Source: Microbulbifer variabilis
GTDB taxonomy: Bacteria; Pseudomonadota; Gammaproteobacteria; Pseudomonadales; Cellvibrionaceae
DNA length: 60,515 bases
Assembly (NCBI RefSeq): GCF_020524905.1
Contig: NZ_JAIVKI010000024.1
Location: 1-60,515 of the forward strand
Direction: 5' to 3'
Positions 33,940 to 43,326 of the stretch are shown one piece after another. The translations under genes and the position numbers were made by a program. A model generated the notes under the pieces. That model was not told the origin of the DNA. It did not search any database and saw nothing but the letters and a program-made list of their open reading frames with translations. Positions within the stretch are counted from its first letter, which is position 1. The number at the start of each line of letters is the position of its first letter.

Positions 33940-36900
33940 TTATGCTTTTATAGCACTTTTACTGCCACCATCTGGGTCTGAGGATTTCTCTTCCCACCGA
34001 ATCCACTTGAGATCTACCACCATGACGGTATAGAGCACAGGCACCAGCAGTAAGGTGCCACAGGTCGCCAAAATCAAGCCTCCTATCTGTGCAAAACACA
34101 AAGGCTGCCAGAGGGGGCCTCCATGGAAGGCTAGGGGCACCAGAGCACAGGTAGTAGCCGCAATAGTAATCAATATTGGCCTTAGGCGTAGAATGCCCGC
34201 ATCTAATAGGGCCTCTCTGAATGGGTCGCCAGCGGCATGGCGCACTTCTATAAAGTCAAATAGTACAATGATATGACTAACAATCACCCCTACTAAGCTG
34301 ACAATACCCAGAAATGCCATAAAACCAAACGGTTGATGAGTGATATACAACGCGGACAAAGCGCCAACCATACCGAGTGGCACCGTAGCAAATACCACTA
34401 GTGGTTTTAAAAGATTACTAAATTGGAATACCAGAGCCAGAAAAATTGCAGCGGAGGAAACACCAAGAATCATCAACAGCTGTGAAAAACCATGTATTGA
34501 GTTTGCCTCATCACCAGAAGCTTGTATTTGATAGCCGCTCGGCAATGTCTCTCGCAAGGCATCCAGTTCCTTTTTAACATCCCCCATAATATCCGAGGAA
34601 ATATATCCACTAAAAGGATATGCAAATACAGAAATAGTTCGAAATAGTTCCAACCTGCGAATTCTTTCGGTCCTGAAGTCGATTCCTGTTGTTGCAACCT
34701 GCTCTAGTGGAACTCTGACATCGGTGTCTGAAGAAAAAACATAGAGGTTATTAATATCTTGTAGCTGTCCCCGTTGATCCAATCGCAAACGAGCAACTAT
34801 GGGTATCTCTTTATCACCCTGACGTAGAGTGGCCACTTCAGTACCATTGATACCCGTAGAAGAAGCTAGGGCGATATCCTCATTGGTAACCCTAGACATA
34901 GCAGCACGGTCCTCAAGCACATTCATATTCAAGGTCAGGCTCTCCCCACCCCAATTCTGACGTACAGTGCGTGCATAGGGCGACTGCTGTACAATATTTT
35001 TCACCTTTTCTGCAATCTGTCGCAAAATAACAATATCCCTTCTCTCCTCTTCTGAACCGGTCGTCACTCGCCCGGACACTCGAATTTCAAAGGGATAATC
35101 TACCGGCGTCGTCTGCAACTGGCGGACATCCAAGTCGGCACCTGGGATATTCTCACTAAGCGCTTTTTGGATAACTGGCACTAATTCTGGAGTCAAATCT
35201 TTGTTACTCAGCCGGATGATAATCTGGCCATAGTTCGCCTGTTGCGGACGAGGATTAACGGTATACCAAAATCTTGGGGCACCTCCACCTACGGTTGTAC
35301 TAAGGGACTGCAGGATTGATTCGTCAGGCTTTTTAGAACTTTCTTTTTGAAATTTTTCAATCGCCTCCCGTATCACTCGCTCCGCTTGCCTGGCAACATT
35401 ATTCGTAGCATCAATACTGGCATCGTTCTGCAGCCAGACATCTACATAGGAAAGATACTGTATATCATCGGGGAAAAAAGCGTTTTTTAACTGCATTTTA
35501 AGCGCAAACCCAGCGACCAAAACAACTAAAAAACCCAGTAAAACAACTTTTCGGTTATCTACTGCCCAACTAGCTGTACGATAGTAGTACCCTGTAAGCC
35601 CCTCTTTTCGCTTTTTCTCCAAGCTTGCTTCAACATGCTTAGGCGGACGCAAAATGAGATTGCCAAGAAAGGGAAGAAAAGTCATTGACACAATTCGCGA
35701 AGCAATCAGTGCACTGGCCATAACAATCGGCAGACTGTGTAGGAAGTCACCCTGATTACCAGTTAGTAGTAAAAAGGGTAAATAAGCGACTACGTTGGTC
35801 AGTGTTGCAAAAAAAATGGCCTTGGCAAGCAAGGTCGGGCCTAGCCAAGCAGCTATAAAAGAGGGCTTGCCCGCAGCCATCTGCCGTTTGATTGCATCTC
35901 CGGCTACAACAGGATCATCTACTAAAAGTCCCAGGGCAATAATGAGTGCCGCAATAGAGACCTGTTGAATTTCCACCCCCATTACCTGAATAAAACCGAA
36001 AGTCATAGCCAGAGTGATTGGGATTGAGATCATCAGGAGCACGGCTGAGCGCCAATCTGAAAAACCTATAAAGGCCACAATCACCACGAGGATGATAGCT
36101 TCAATCAGCGCCGTAATAAAAAGTGAAACATTTTCCTTTACCTGCCGAGGCTGGTCAGAAACCCTTTCAATTATTAAATCAGGAGGCAAGTCGGCTCTAA
36201 CCTTATCTAGTAATTGAGTGAGCACCTTGCCCAGCTCGCCGATCTGCTCTTTATCAAGCATCTGCACTGATAAGTTAACACTGCGATGACGATGCCATGT
36301 CCCGTCATGTTTAGAGCGGCTGATATAGTAGTTCAGTAACTGCGGTGGTGATTCATAACCCATTGATATATCCAGCACACCCCGCAAATATACAGGAGTA
36401 CCTTCTTTACTCAGAGTAATAGGAACATCCCCTATTTCCTGATAATCAGTAAAATCACCGCTGGGAAATATAGAAACATCCCGATTCTCCACAGTCAAAA
36501 CACCGCCGGGAATAGTCGTATTGCGTGCATTGAGTACCGGGGCGATCATATCTGGGCGCAAACCATAAGAGGCAAGTCGCTCCTGAGAATAAATCAAGTC
36601 GACTTGTTGCTGTAAAACCCCTGAGCGCAATACTCTTTTAACTTGGGGCAGCGTACGGATATTTGCCGCAATTAGATCGGAGAAATCATCCAGCTGTCGA
36701 TAGCTATATTTTGCTCCAGCTACTGCAGCCAGGCGCTCGTGAGTTTTAGCAAGATCGTGAACGATAAATGGATCCCAGGCATCGGGAAAGAATTTTTGGG
36801 CACTGAGGCGTTCATTCAGAAACCGCTTTTCGGCGCGCATTAATTCTTCATCAGTTTTATCCGAGGTGAAATCCACCCCGATATAACCTGGACCAGACAG

Positions 36901-37629
36901 GACTTTAAAGGCGATACCATAACCTTCATTTTCCATCCAATTGGAAAACACCCGAAAGGCTGCCATGGCATTAGCCCCATGCACTGAGAGCGGCAGGGCC
37001 ACCATAATACTCACGCGCTGTTCCAGTCCCTGACGTTTGTACTCAGCACGAACTTCCGAAATGGCCTCGCGGATATTTTCTGCTCTGAGATTTATTTCAG
37101 TTGGACCTGCTCGCGGACTGGCCACCGCCAAAAGTACGGCCGCGGTATCGCCAAACTCAGTATTAAATTGTGTGGACTGCGTCCCCGTTGGTAACGACCC
37201 CTGAGCATCAATCAACTTTAGGTTTATATCATTAAACGCCTTGGTAACATCGGTATGAGGCGCAAGCTGGACTTGCACTATGGAAACACCATCAAGCGTC
37301 AAAGACTTTATGGCAAAAGAGCGGGCATCGGGTTGATACAGGTATTCACTCTGGGCTATAGCATTTTCTATTCGGCGTGTTACTAACTCTTCAACCTTAA
37401 TAGCACTCTGTCCTGGCCATTTGGTGGTTGCCGTTGCAATACGGACTGGGATATTAGGGTCCTTACTTTTGGGCATTGCCAAGTAGGCGAAAAGGCCCCA
37501 GAACATAACGCCAACCAGTAACGCCCAGGAGATGGAAGGGTTGTCGACGAAAAAACGTGCGGTATTAAAGCGGTGTTCACTCTCCGCCTCCAAGATCTCC
37601 TCTCTAGTTTCCTCATCCTTAACTGCCAT
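33940..37629 (-). CDS. RND-family efflux transporter permease, unusually long
   Basis: 1229 residues against about 1030-1050 for AcrB-type pumps. TM1 is WALLVGVMFWGLFAYLAM (35-52). The proton-relay region around TM4 reads AALIIALGLLVDDPVVAGDA, with two Asp. The second half repeats the fold (SSAAIFLALVFQFSNLLKPLVVF ... FLGIVSLVGVIVSHIIVLFD). Extra length lies in the first periplasmic loop (about 215-330, FKVLSGPGYIGVDFTSDKTD ...). It is last in a tight operon after the adaptor (10-base gap). Should export drugs or lipophilic compounds using proton motive force; substrate unknown. Confidence 0.9.
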   Translation of the reverse strand: MAVKDEETREEILEAESEHRFNTARFFVDNPSISWALLVGVMFWGLFAYLAMPKSKDPNIPVRIATATTKWPGQSAIKVEELVTRRIENAIAQSEYLYQPDARSFAIKSLTLDGVSIVQVQLAPHTDVTKAFNDINLKLIDAQGSLPTGTQSTQFNTEFGDTAAVLLAVASPRAGPTEINLRAENIREAISEVRAEYKRQGLEQRVSIMVALPLSVHGANAMAAFRVFSNWMENEGYGIAFKVLSGPGYIGVDFTSDKTDEELMRAEKRFLNERLSAQKFFPDAWDPFIVHDLAKTHERLAAVAGAKYSYRQLDDFSDLIAANIRTLPQVKRVLRSGVLQQQVDLIYSQERLASYGLRPDMIAPVLNARNTTIPGGVLTVENRDVSIFPSGDFTDYQEIGDVPITLSKEGTPVYLRGVLDISMGYESPPQLLNYYISRSKHDGTWHRHRSVNLSVQMLDKEQIGELGKVLTQLLDKVRADLPPDLIIERVSDQPRQVKENVSLFITALIEAIILVVIVAFIGFSDWRSAVLLMISIPITLAMTFGFIQVMGVEIQQVSIAALIIALGLLVDDPVVAGDAIKRQMAAGKPSFIAAWLGPTLLAKAIFFATLTNVVAYLPFLLLTGNQGDFLHSLPIVMASALIASRIVSMTFLPFLGNLILRPPKHVEASLEKKRKEGLTGYYYRTASWAVDNRKVVLLGFLVVLVAGFALKMQLKNAFFPDDIQYLSYVDVWLQNDASIDATNNVARQAERVIREAIEKFQKESSKKPDESILQSLSTTVGGGAPRFWYTVNPRPQQANYGQIIIRLSNKDLTPELVPVIQKALSENIPGADLDVRQLQTTPVDYPFEIRVSGRVTTGSEEERRDIVILRQIAEKVKNIVQQSPYARTVRQNWGGESLTLNMNVLEDRAAMSRVTNEDIALASSTGINGTEVATLRQGDKEIPIVARLRLDQRGQLQDINNLYVFSSDTDVRVPLEQVATTGIDFRTERIRRLELFRTISVFAYPFSGYISSDIMGDVKKELDALRETLPSGYQIQASGDEANSIHGFSQLLMILGVSSAAIFLALVFQFSNLLKPLVVFATVPLGMVGALSALYITHQPFGFMAFLGIVSLVGVIVSHIIVLFDFIEVRHAAGDPFREALLDAGILRLRPILITIAATTCALVPLAFHGGPLWQPLCFAQIGGLILATCGTLLLVPVLYTVMVVDLKWIRWEEKSSDPDGGSKSAIKA

Positions 37630-37639
37630 TGATATTCCC

Positions 37640-38746
37640 TTAAGGCACTACCCTCACCGCTTGGCCGTCCTGTAACTGTGCCGAACCATTGGACACAACA
37701 CGATCCCCCACAGAGAGTCCGTGTAAGATTACGATGCTGTTACCAATTACTGGCCCAGGTATCACTCTACGCAACTTTGCCCGCAGGACTTCCTGCTCAA
37801 TTTCCAAAACAAAAACTGCAAATCCTTCTGCCACACTCGATTGGGTCACCAGACAAGACAGTGGGATCACTACACGATTCGGGGTAACCTGGCCTCTATC
37901 CAGTACAAGGCTCATTACCAGGCCGGTCTTCAGCAAGGCATCCGGATTAGGTACCGTTACCGTTATGGTAAAAACCCTGGTGCGCTCCTCAGCCTCCGGG
38001 GAGACCTCGGTAACTTGACCGGTAAAAACTTTTCTAGGTAAAGACTCGGTGCGCATAGCCACGACACTACCCAACTTGGTATAGCCCAACACCACATCAG
38101 GCACATTAAAAACCACCTTCACCCGAGAGGTATCGGCAACCACAAAGCCCACCGTATCCCTATGCACCAGAGTGCCGACCTCTATATTGCGCTGCAGGAT
38201 AATTCCGGTTAGAGGAGAACGCAGTACCGTGTCATTCAGATCCTCTCTGGCAGTGTCAAGGCGAGCTTTGGCGCCCACAACCGAAGCCTGTGAGACCTCA
38301 TACTCCTCCCGGGCAGCGTCATAATCCGGTGCAGTGATACTTGCGGTAGCAAATAGGGCTGAGGCTCGTTTGTAGTCCAAATCTGCTTTGCGTCTAGCTG
38401 CCTCTGCCTTACTCACATTCGCTGCAGCTTCAATGACTTTGTCCCGGTATTGCTCGTCATTGACTATTGCAAGAGGCTCACCTTGAATCACTTGGTCCCC
38501 GCCCTGCAGTATGCGGACTTCCCCCAGGGCCCTGCGAGTTGGTATTTCATCGATGTACCCCTCTGTACGGAAGGCCACATCCACTTGGGTGTAGGGGTTA
38601 ACCACTGCGGAATAAGGATAACCTTCGAAACCAGTTTCTTTGCGCGCTATAGCGGCCTGCACAGGCACTGAATGCTTCTCCGGTGGCTCACTGTGACATG
38701 CAACAAGAATGTGTAAAAAAAGTAGTAGGAAAGTGAAACGCAACAC
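37640..38746 (-). CDS. RND efflux periplasmic adaptor (MFP)
   Basis: 368 residues. A lipoprotein-type signal (LLLFLHILVACHSE) anchors it. Barrel-sandwich, alpha-hairpin and beta-barrel domains follow (VDVAFRTEGYIDEIPTRRAL; the coiled hairpin around VIEAAANVSKAEAARRKADL; DTVLRSPLTGIILQRNIEVG). It links the RND pump with the outer-membrane channel. Two bases separate it from the OMF gene upstream, so the three genes are one operon. Confidence 0.9.
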   Translation of the reverse strand: MLRFTFLLLFLHILVACHSEPPEKHSVPVQAAIARKETGFEGYPYSAVVNPYTQVDVAFRTEGYIDEIPTRRALGEVRILQGGDQVIQGEPLAIVNDEQYRDKVIEAAANVSKAEAARRKADLDYKRASALFATASITAPDYDAAREEYEVSQASVVGAKARLDTAREDLNDTVLRSPLTGIILQRNIEVGTLVHRDTVGFVVADTSRVKVVFNVPDVVLGYTKLGSVVAMRTESLPRKVFTGQVTEVSPEAEERTRVFTITVTVPNPDALLKTGLVMSLVLDRGQVTPNRVVIPLSCLVTQSSVAEGFAVFVLEIEQEVLRAKLRRVIPGPVIGNSIVILHGLSVGDRVVSNGSAQLQDGQAVRVVP

Positions 38747-38748
38747 CG

Positions 38749-40071
38749 CTACACCTCCCCAACCGCTTTTTCATATTCGGCCAGTGCGCCCCATACAGAA
38801 AGCACCGCTTTGTTGTAATCGCTGTTGGCGCGGTCAAGCTGGGTTTCCGTCTCCAGCACATTGGTCAGAAGTGTTGTCTGCTCACGATAGCGGTTAATCA
38901 TCACCCGCAGCTTTTCCCGGTAAGCTGCTTGCAGCTCTCGCGCAACGCCTACCGACTCTTGTGCGGTGCTCAGCTTGCGTAAACTGTCGCGAACTTCAAT
39001 TTCAATTTGATTGCGTACTTCGCCCATTTTGACTTCGGCCCCAGCAATTTTGCTCGCACGGCTCGCCAGTTCATCGCGTTTGCGCCCCCAATCAAAAAAC
39101 TCCCAGCGTAAATCCAGAGCAATGAAAGCCTCAGAATCGGGAATGAGGTTGACGTTAAAAAGTTTGATATAGCTGAAGTGGATATCCACATCGGGTATAT
39201 ATTCTGATTTTTTGACATCGTAACTGTACTCTGCTTTTTCTATGGCCAGTTGCGACTCAATAAAATCGGCGCGTTGATCAAAGGCCAGGAGTAGAGATTG
39301 ATTGGTGTCATAGACGACTTGGTAAGGAAGTGGAAGTTGCTCAACGCTAAATGGCGTTGCCACATCACGCCCCATTAAAGCATTGAGCCGCTCTTTGCCA
39401 GTGATCATTTCATCAACCAGCCTCTGACGCTCCAGCTGACGCTGGGCTAGACGGGCGCGCACATCCAGTAACTCGTACTCCAGAGCCACCTGCTGATCGA
39501 CATAATTGCGCACAAGATCGCTCAGTGAACTCAAAAAGAGAATGGATTCATCAATCGCCAGTAGATCGCCAAGAATCCTGCCCACCTCGAAATACTGTAG
39601 CTTCACCAAGTAGGCGACATCCTGCTGGGTCCAACGCACTTTTTGCACCGCCATCTCGGTGGTGACATAGCCTTCGCAGATTTCCAGGGCAATGGTGTAA
39701 AGCCGAGTTAATGGTTGGCGCGCACTGACGGAAACAATCTTAGTCGTTCCCTCTTCCGTGGCGATCTCCACATTGTCTGGCGGTATTGGACCGATTTCAG
39801 AATCGGGGACAAGACTACCTTCAGGAAAGGTGTAGCTCTGGCTAGTGAGATTGTGATTGATAGCGGCATCCAGCTCTAGCCGCGGGTAGCGACGGGTCTT
39901 CAATGCTTCGACCGAATCACCCGCTTCATCGACCTCCAGCGCGGCACCCTGCACCCGCAGGTTTGCCCGAATCGCCGTTTGTACCGCTTCATTGAGTGGA
40001 AGCACAGGCTCGGGGGCTGAACTCCAGGCAGCGCCGATAAAGATCCAAATTGCGAACCCGCCCTTGAACAA
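38749..40071 (-). CDS. TolC-like outer membrane efflux protein
   Basis: 440 residues, first gene of the efflux operon. A short signal (MFKGGFAIWIFIGAAWSSAP) precedes LPLNEAVQTAIRANLRVQGA, the typical TolC/OprM N-terminal repeat. The two halves each carry long helices (KTRRYPRLELDAAINHN; KKSEYIPDVDIHFSYIKLFN) and beta strands for the trimeric channel. No lipobox, so it is TolC- rather than OprM-like. Confidence 0.88.
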   Translation of the reverse strand: MFKGGFAIWIFIGAAWSSAPEPVLPLNEAVQTAIRANLRVQGAALEVDEAGDSVEALKTRRYPRLELDAAINHNLTSQSYTFPEGSLVPDSEIGPIPPDNVEIATEEGTTKIVSVSARQPLTRLYTIALEICEGYVTTEMAVQKVRWTQQDVAYLVKLQYFEVGRILGDLLAIDESILFLSSLSDLVRNYVDQQVALEYELLDVRARLAQRQLERQRLVDEMITGKERLNALMGRDVATPFSVEQLPLPYQVVYDTNQSLLLAFDQRADFIESQLAIEKAEYSYDVKKSEYIPDVDIHFSYIKLFNVNLIPDSEAFIALDLRWEFFDWGRKRDELASRASKIAGAEVKMGEVRNQIEIEVRDSLRKLSTAQESVGVARELQAAYREKLRVMINRYREQTTLLTNVLETETQLDRANSDYNKAVLSVWGALAEYEKAVGEV

Positions 40072-40375
40072 CGATCACCCCTTCCTGGCAGCAGCACACA
40101 CCCGCTCAATATGCAATTATTCAAGTAAGTATAAGTGCTTAGTGACCACATCTAAGTGCACACGCCTATCCCCACGCCAACCGATACTTCACTCTTAATA
40201 TTTCTATTTTTCATATCGGTTTTAACCCTCCCCCAGTGCTCATTAGTTTTTAAGCGTCCTTACCTCAAAAAAATCTCCAGGACGCCACTATGAACTCTCA
40301 CCTGCCCTTTTCCATTGGCTAGGCTAATAACTGGCGGCAATCAAAACCGTTTGTTGTTAGCTCCCGAGCAGTTCT
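40072..40375. other. Divergent promoter region
   Basis: About 300 bases between the efflux operon (minus) and the VTT-domain operon (plus). It must hold both promoters. No clear operator or repeat; no adjacent regulator gene for the pump is visible. Confidence 0.4.
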
Positions 40376-41083
40376 ATGGCGGCGAAGTTCCTCCCGGTAA
40401 TTGTGATTCTGATTTGCCTGATCGCCGTGGCCGGGGCGCTCGGCCTGCTGCATTATTTCAACCTGGATGAACAACTGATCGCACTGTTCCAATGGCTCAA
40501 TGACCGCGGCTGGCAAACCAGCCTGCTGTTCGTTCTAATTGTTGCTGCAGCAATCGTTCTGTTGCTGCCGGGCATTATTTTTACTCTAGGGGCAGGTTTT
40601 GTATTCGGTGTTGTGAAGGGGACATTACTCGTGCTTGCCGGAACTGTTCTCGGCGCCACCCTTGCGTTTCTAATCGCCCGCTACCTACTCGGAGAAAAAC
40701 CATCTCGCTGGATTATGTCCCATATCAAGCCCGCCACCGTGGGCGAAGTAATAAGGCGTGAGGGCTGGCAGATGATCATGCTGACCCGATTGGTACCGCT
40801 GTTCCCTTTTAAACTCTCCAACTACTTCTTTGGGCTGACTCCGGTACGCCTGCGGGACTTTATTTTGGGCAATGCCCTAGGGGTAATTCCCCTCACGCTA
40901 AACAATGTGTATGTGGGTTCCATCGCCGCGGATCTAACGTCCCTGGGTGAGGTAGAAGAACGCACTACAGTGCAGTGGGCGCTATATATCATGGGCTTTG
41001 TACTCGCCGTGCTGGCCCTAATCGGTCTGACCCGCATGGCGCGACGTGCACTGAAGAAGATCGTGAAAGAAGAGGACCTCTGA
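40376..41083 (+). CDS. TVP38/TMEM64 (VTT, DedA-like) membrane protein
   Basis: 235 residues with about six membrane segments. The VTT signature is clear: LPGIIFTLGAGFVFGVVKG (re-entrant helix), then GTVLGATLAFLIARYLLGEK and RLVPLFPFKLSNYFFGLT with the conserved Arg and Pro. VTT proteins act in lipid handling, including flipping of polyprenyl phosphates or phospholipids. The stop codon overlaps the next start (TGATG), so it is the first gene of a four-gene operon for glycan or glycolipid metabolism. Confidence 0.88.
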   Translation: MAAKFLPVIVILICLIAVAGALGLLHYFNLDEQLIALFQWLNDRGWQTSLLFVLIVAAAIVLLLPGIIFTLGAGFVFGVVKGTLLVLAGTVLGATLAFLIARYLLGEKPSRWIMSHIKPATVGEVIRREGWQMIMLTRLVPLFPFKLSNYFFGLTPVRLRDFILGNALGVIPLTLNNVYVGSIAADLTSLGEVEERTTVQWALYIMGFVLAVLALIGLTRMARRALKKIVKEEDL

Positions 41084-43326
41084 TGCCCTGGATGAAATGG
41101 CTACCCTGGCGCTTCTTTGTTCGCCGCTTCGCCACCGCCCACGGTTTCCTCGACCCACTGACCCTGATGGCGCATCTGCAGCGCTTTGCCGAACCCTCCG
41201 AAGTGAGTGAACCCATTGAGTTACTGCGCGCGGGTGCAGTTTTCCATGCCCGTGCGCTGATAAATAGCAAGGTAATCCAACACAATTTGGATTGGGTTTG
41301 GCCCTACTGGATACAACGTCAGTTTGATCCGCGCGACAATTCTTTTATCCCCAGAGCCTTTTCCATAACCCACTGCAACCTCAGTCACCGCAATTGGACC
41401 GCCGTAGGGCTGCCCAATTGCGAGGCGTTACCCGTGGTTGATCCCCGCGGACTGGTCACACCTTTTTACGATGGCTGGTCAATTGACGCTTGGGTTATCG
41501 GCGATGGTGGGGAAGAACTTACGCCAGCCTCTCTCACCTACTGTGAGCAACATCAGGAACTGGCAGATAACCTCGCCGTAGTCACAGAATCTGCCCGTAG
41601 AGGTCTAAAACTGCGTAATCATGTTGCTGTGGTAGCACAGAGTGGCGTACCTCACTGCAAAATAAAGCTCACGGCCAGTTGCCGGGATGGCGGCTGGCTA
41701 CTGGTAGTCCTGCGCCCCTGCAATCCTGAGGGGGTCAGCTTTGTGCATAAAGTCCGGCTGAATGACGAAGGCAAAGGTTGGCTGATTGAGGATAAACAGG
41801 CAGTTTCATTCAGCCAACCCATCGACAAACACCTGGCCTCAGATTATCGCGGTGGTGATATTTACTTGCACCTGAAGGACGAAACCGGCCGAATGCAAGG
41901 AGAGTGCGATGTCGGTATGGCCACGGCCGCAGCGATGTTTCGTTTAGAGCGCCACAAACCCCTAAAGCTCGAGGTCTCAATCCCCCTGGATTCCGAAACC
42001 CCAAAAGACACAGAGGTGAAAAGCTGGGAAGAAAGTTTAACCGGGCACTGTGCACTCAAAGTACCCGACCAGAATTTTCAGTTCCTCTACGACTCTGCCA
42101 TTCGCACCCTGATCCTGCACTCCCCAAAAGACGTGTACCCAGGCCCTTATACCTATAAGCGATTCTGGTTCCGCGATGCCGCTTTTATGATCCAATCGCT
42201 GCTCTACGCCGGGTTTATTGATCGTGCGGAACGCGCTTTGGATCAGTTTCCCCAACGCCAAAAACGGGATGGTTTCTTTCACTCCCAAGACGGTGAGTGG
42301 GACTCCAACGGCGAAGCGCTGTGGATATTCAATCTGTTTTGCCAGCTGGCCAACAGGCCCCTCAAGCACTTCTGGTGTGACCCCATCCTCAAAGGTGCGA
42401 GATGGATTATCAACAAGCGCTTGCCCCAGGATGGCAGCCTTTGTGCCGGACTGCTCCCGGCGGGCTTTAGTGCCGAACACTTAGGTCCCAACGACTGTTA
42501 CTACTGGGATGACTTCTGGGGGGTGGCCGGATTAGACGCAGCCGCGGCCATCTGCACTCGGGAGGGCATCGACGACAACGCACACCGCTTCAATACCGCG
42601 GCCAACGACTTCCAACGAACCATCGATGAAAGTCTCAGCAGCGCACAAGAGCGGCTCGGGCGAGCCGCCATGCCGGCCTCACCCAACCGGCGTCTGGATG
42701 CTGGAGCTATTGGATCTGTAGTGGCCGGCTACCCGCTGCAGCTCTACTCACCGGATAATCCCCGACTGACCGATCTGGCCGATTTTCTGATCGAAAACTG
42801 CTTTGTTAGCGGCGGTTTTTTTCAAGACATGATCCACTCGGGTATCAACGCCTACCTCACTTTGCACATCGCCCAGGTCTTACTGCGCGCCGGTGATAGG
42901 CGCTGCCTGGAATTGATGCGCAATGTCGCCAAGCTGGCCTCTCCTACAGGTCAGTGGCCGGAGGCCATTCACCCCCACTCTCTGGGTGGCTGTATGGGTG
43001 ATGGGCAACATGCCTGGGCGGCAGCGGAGTGGATTGCCATGCAGCGCAATTGCTTTGTGCGAGAGGAACAGGACGCCTTGGTTCTGGTCTCAGGATTACC
43101 ACCGGAATGGCTCAAGGATACCTCCGCCAAGGAACCCATTTGCTTTGGTCCAGCACCGACCCGCTTTGGAGTGATTTCTTTGGAAATTACCCCCGGTATA
43201 CACCCGAAAGTATCCTGGATGGCAGACTGGTATGGAAAGCCGCCGGCCATAGCCGTCAACCCCATTGGCTTTCCACCCACACTGGTTGGCGAGGGGCTGC
43301 AGTCTGTGGAGTTAAAATCCCTGTGA
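41083..43326 (+). CDS. Six-hairpin glycosidase-like protein (amylo-1,6-glucosidase-like)
   Basis: 747 residues from MPWMKWLPWRFFVRRFATAH. An N-terminal beta-domain (to about 330) is followed by an (alpha/alpha)6 barrel: KRFWFRDAAFMIQSLLYAGF, DGEWDSNGEALWIFNLFCQL, then DCYYWDDFWGVAGLDAAAAI, which supply acidic residues near where GH15/GH63/debranching enzymes have theirs. No signal peptide, so cytoplasmic or membrane associated by its basic N terminus. It overlaps both neighbours by 1 to 4 bases. The substrate is unknown; the operon suggests a glycoconjugate rather than storage glycogen. Confidence 0.75.
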   Translation: MPWMKWLPWRFFVRRFATAHGFLDPLTLMAHLQRFAEPSEVSEPIELLRAGAVFHARALINSKVIQHNLDWVWPYWIQRQFDPRDNSFIPRAFSITHCNLSHRNWTAVGLPNCEALPVVDPRGLVTPFYDGWSIDAWVIGDGGEELTPASLTYCEQHQELADNLAVVTESARRGLKLRNHVAVVAQSGVPHCKIKLTASCRDGGWLLVVLRPCNPEGVSFVHKVRLNDEGKGWLIEDKQAVSFSQPIDKHLASDYRGGDIYLHLKDETGRMQGECDVGMATAAAMFRLERHKPLKLEVSIPLDSETPKDTEVKSWEESLTGHCALKVPDQNFQFLYDSAIRTLILHSPKDVYPGPYTYKRFWFRDAAFMIQSLLYAGFIDRAERALDQFPQRQKRDGFFHSQDGEWDSNGEALWIFNLFCQLANRPLKHFWCDPILKGARWIINKRLPQDGSLCAGLLPAGFSAEHLGPNDCYYWDDFWGVAGLDAAAAICTREGIDDNAHRFNTAANDFQRTIDESLSSAQERLGRAAMPASPNRRLDAGAIGSVVAGYPLQLYSPDNPRLTDLADFLIENCFVSGGFFQDMIHSGINAYLTLHIAQVLLRAGDRRCLELMRNVAKLASPTGQWPEAIHPHSLGGCMGDGQHAWAAAEWIAMQRNCFVREEQDALVLVSGLPPEWLKDTSAKEPICFGPAPTRFGVISLEITPGIHPKVSWMADWYGKPPAIAVNPIGFPPTLVGEGLQSVELKSL

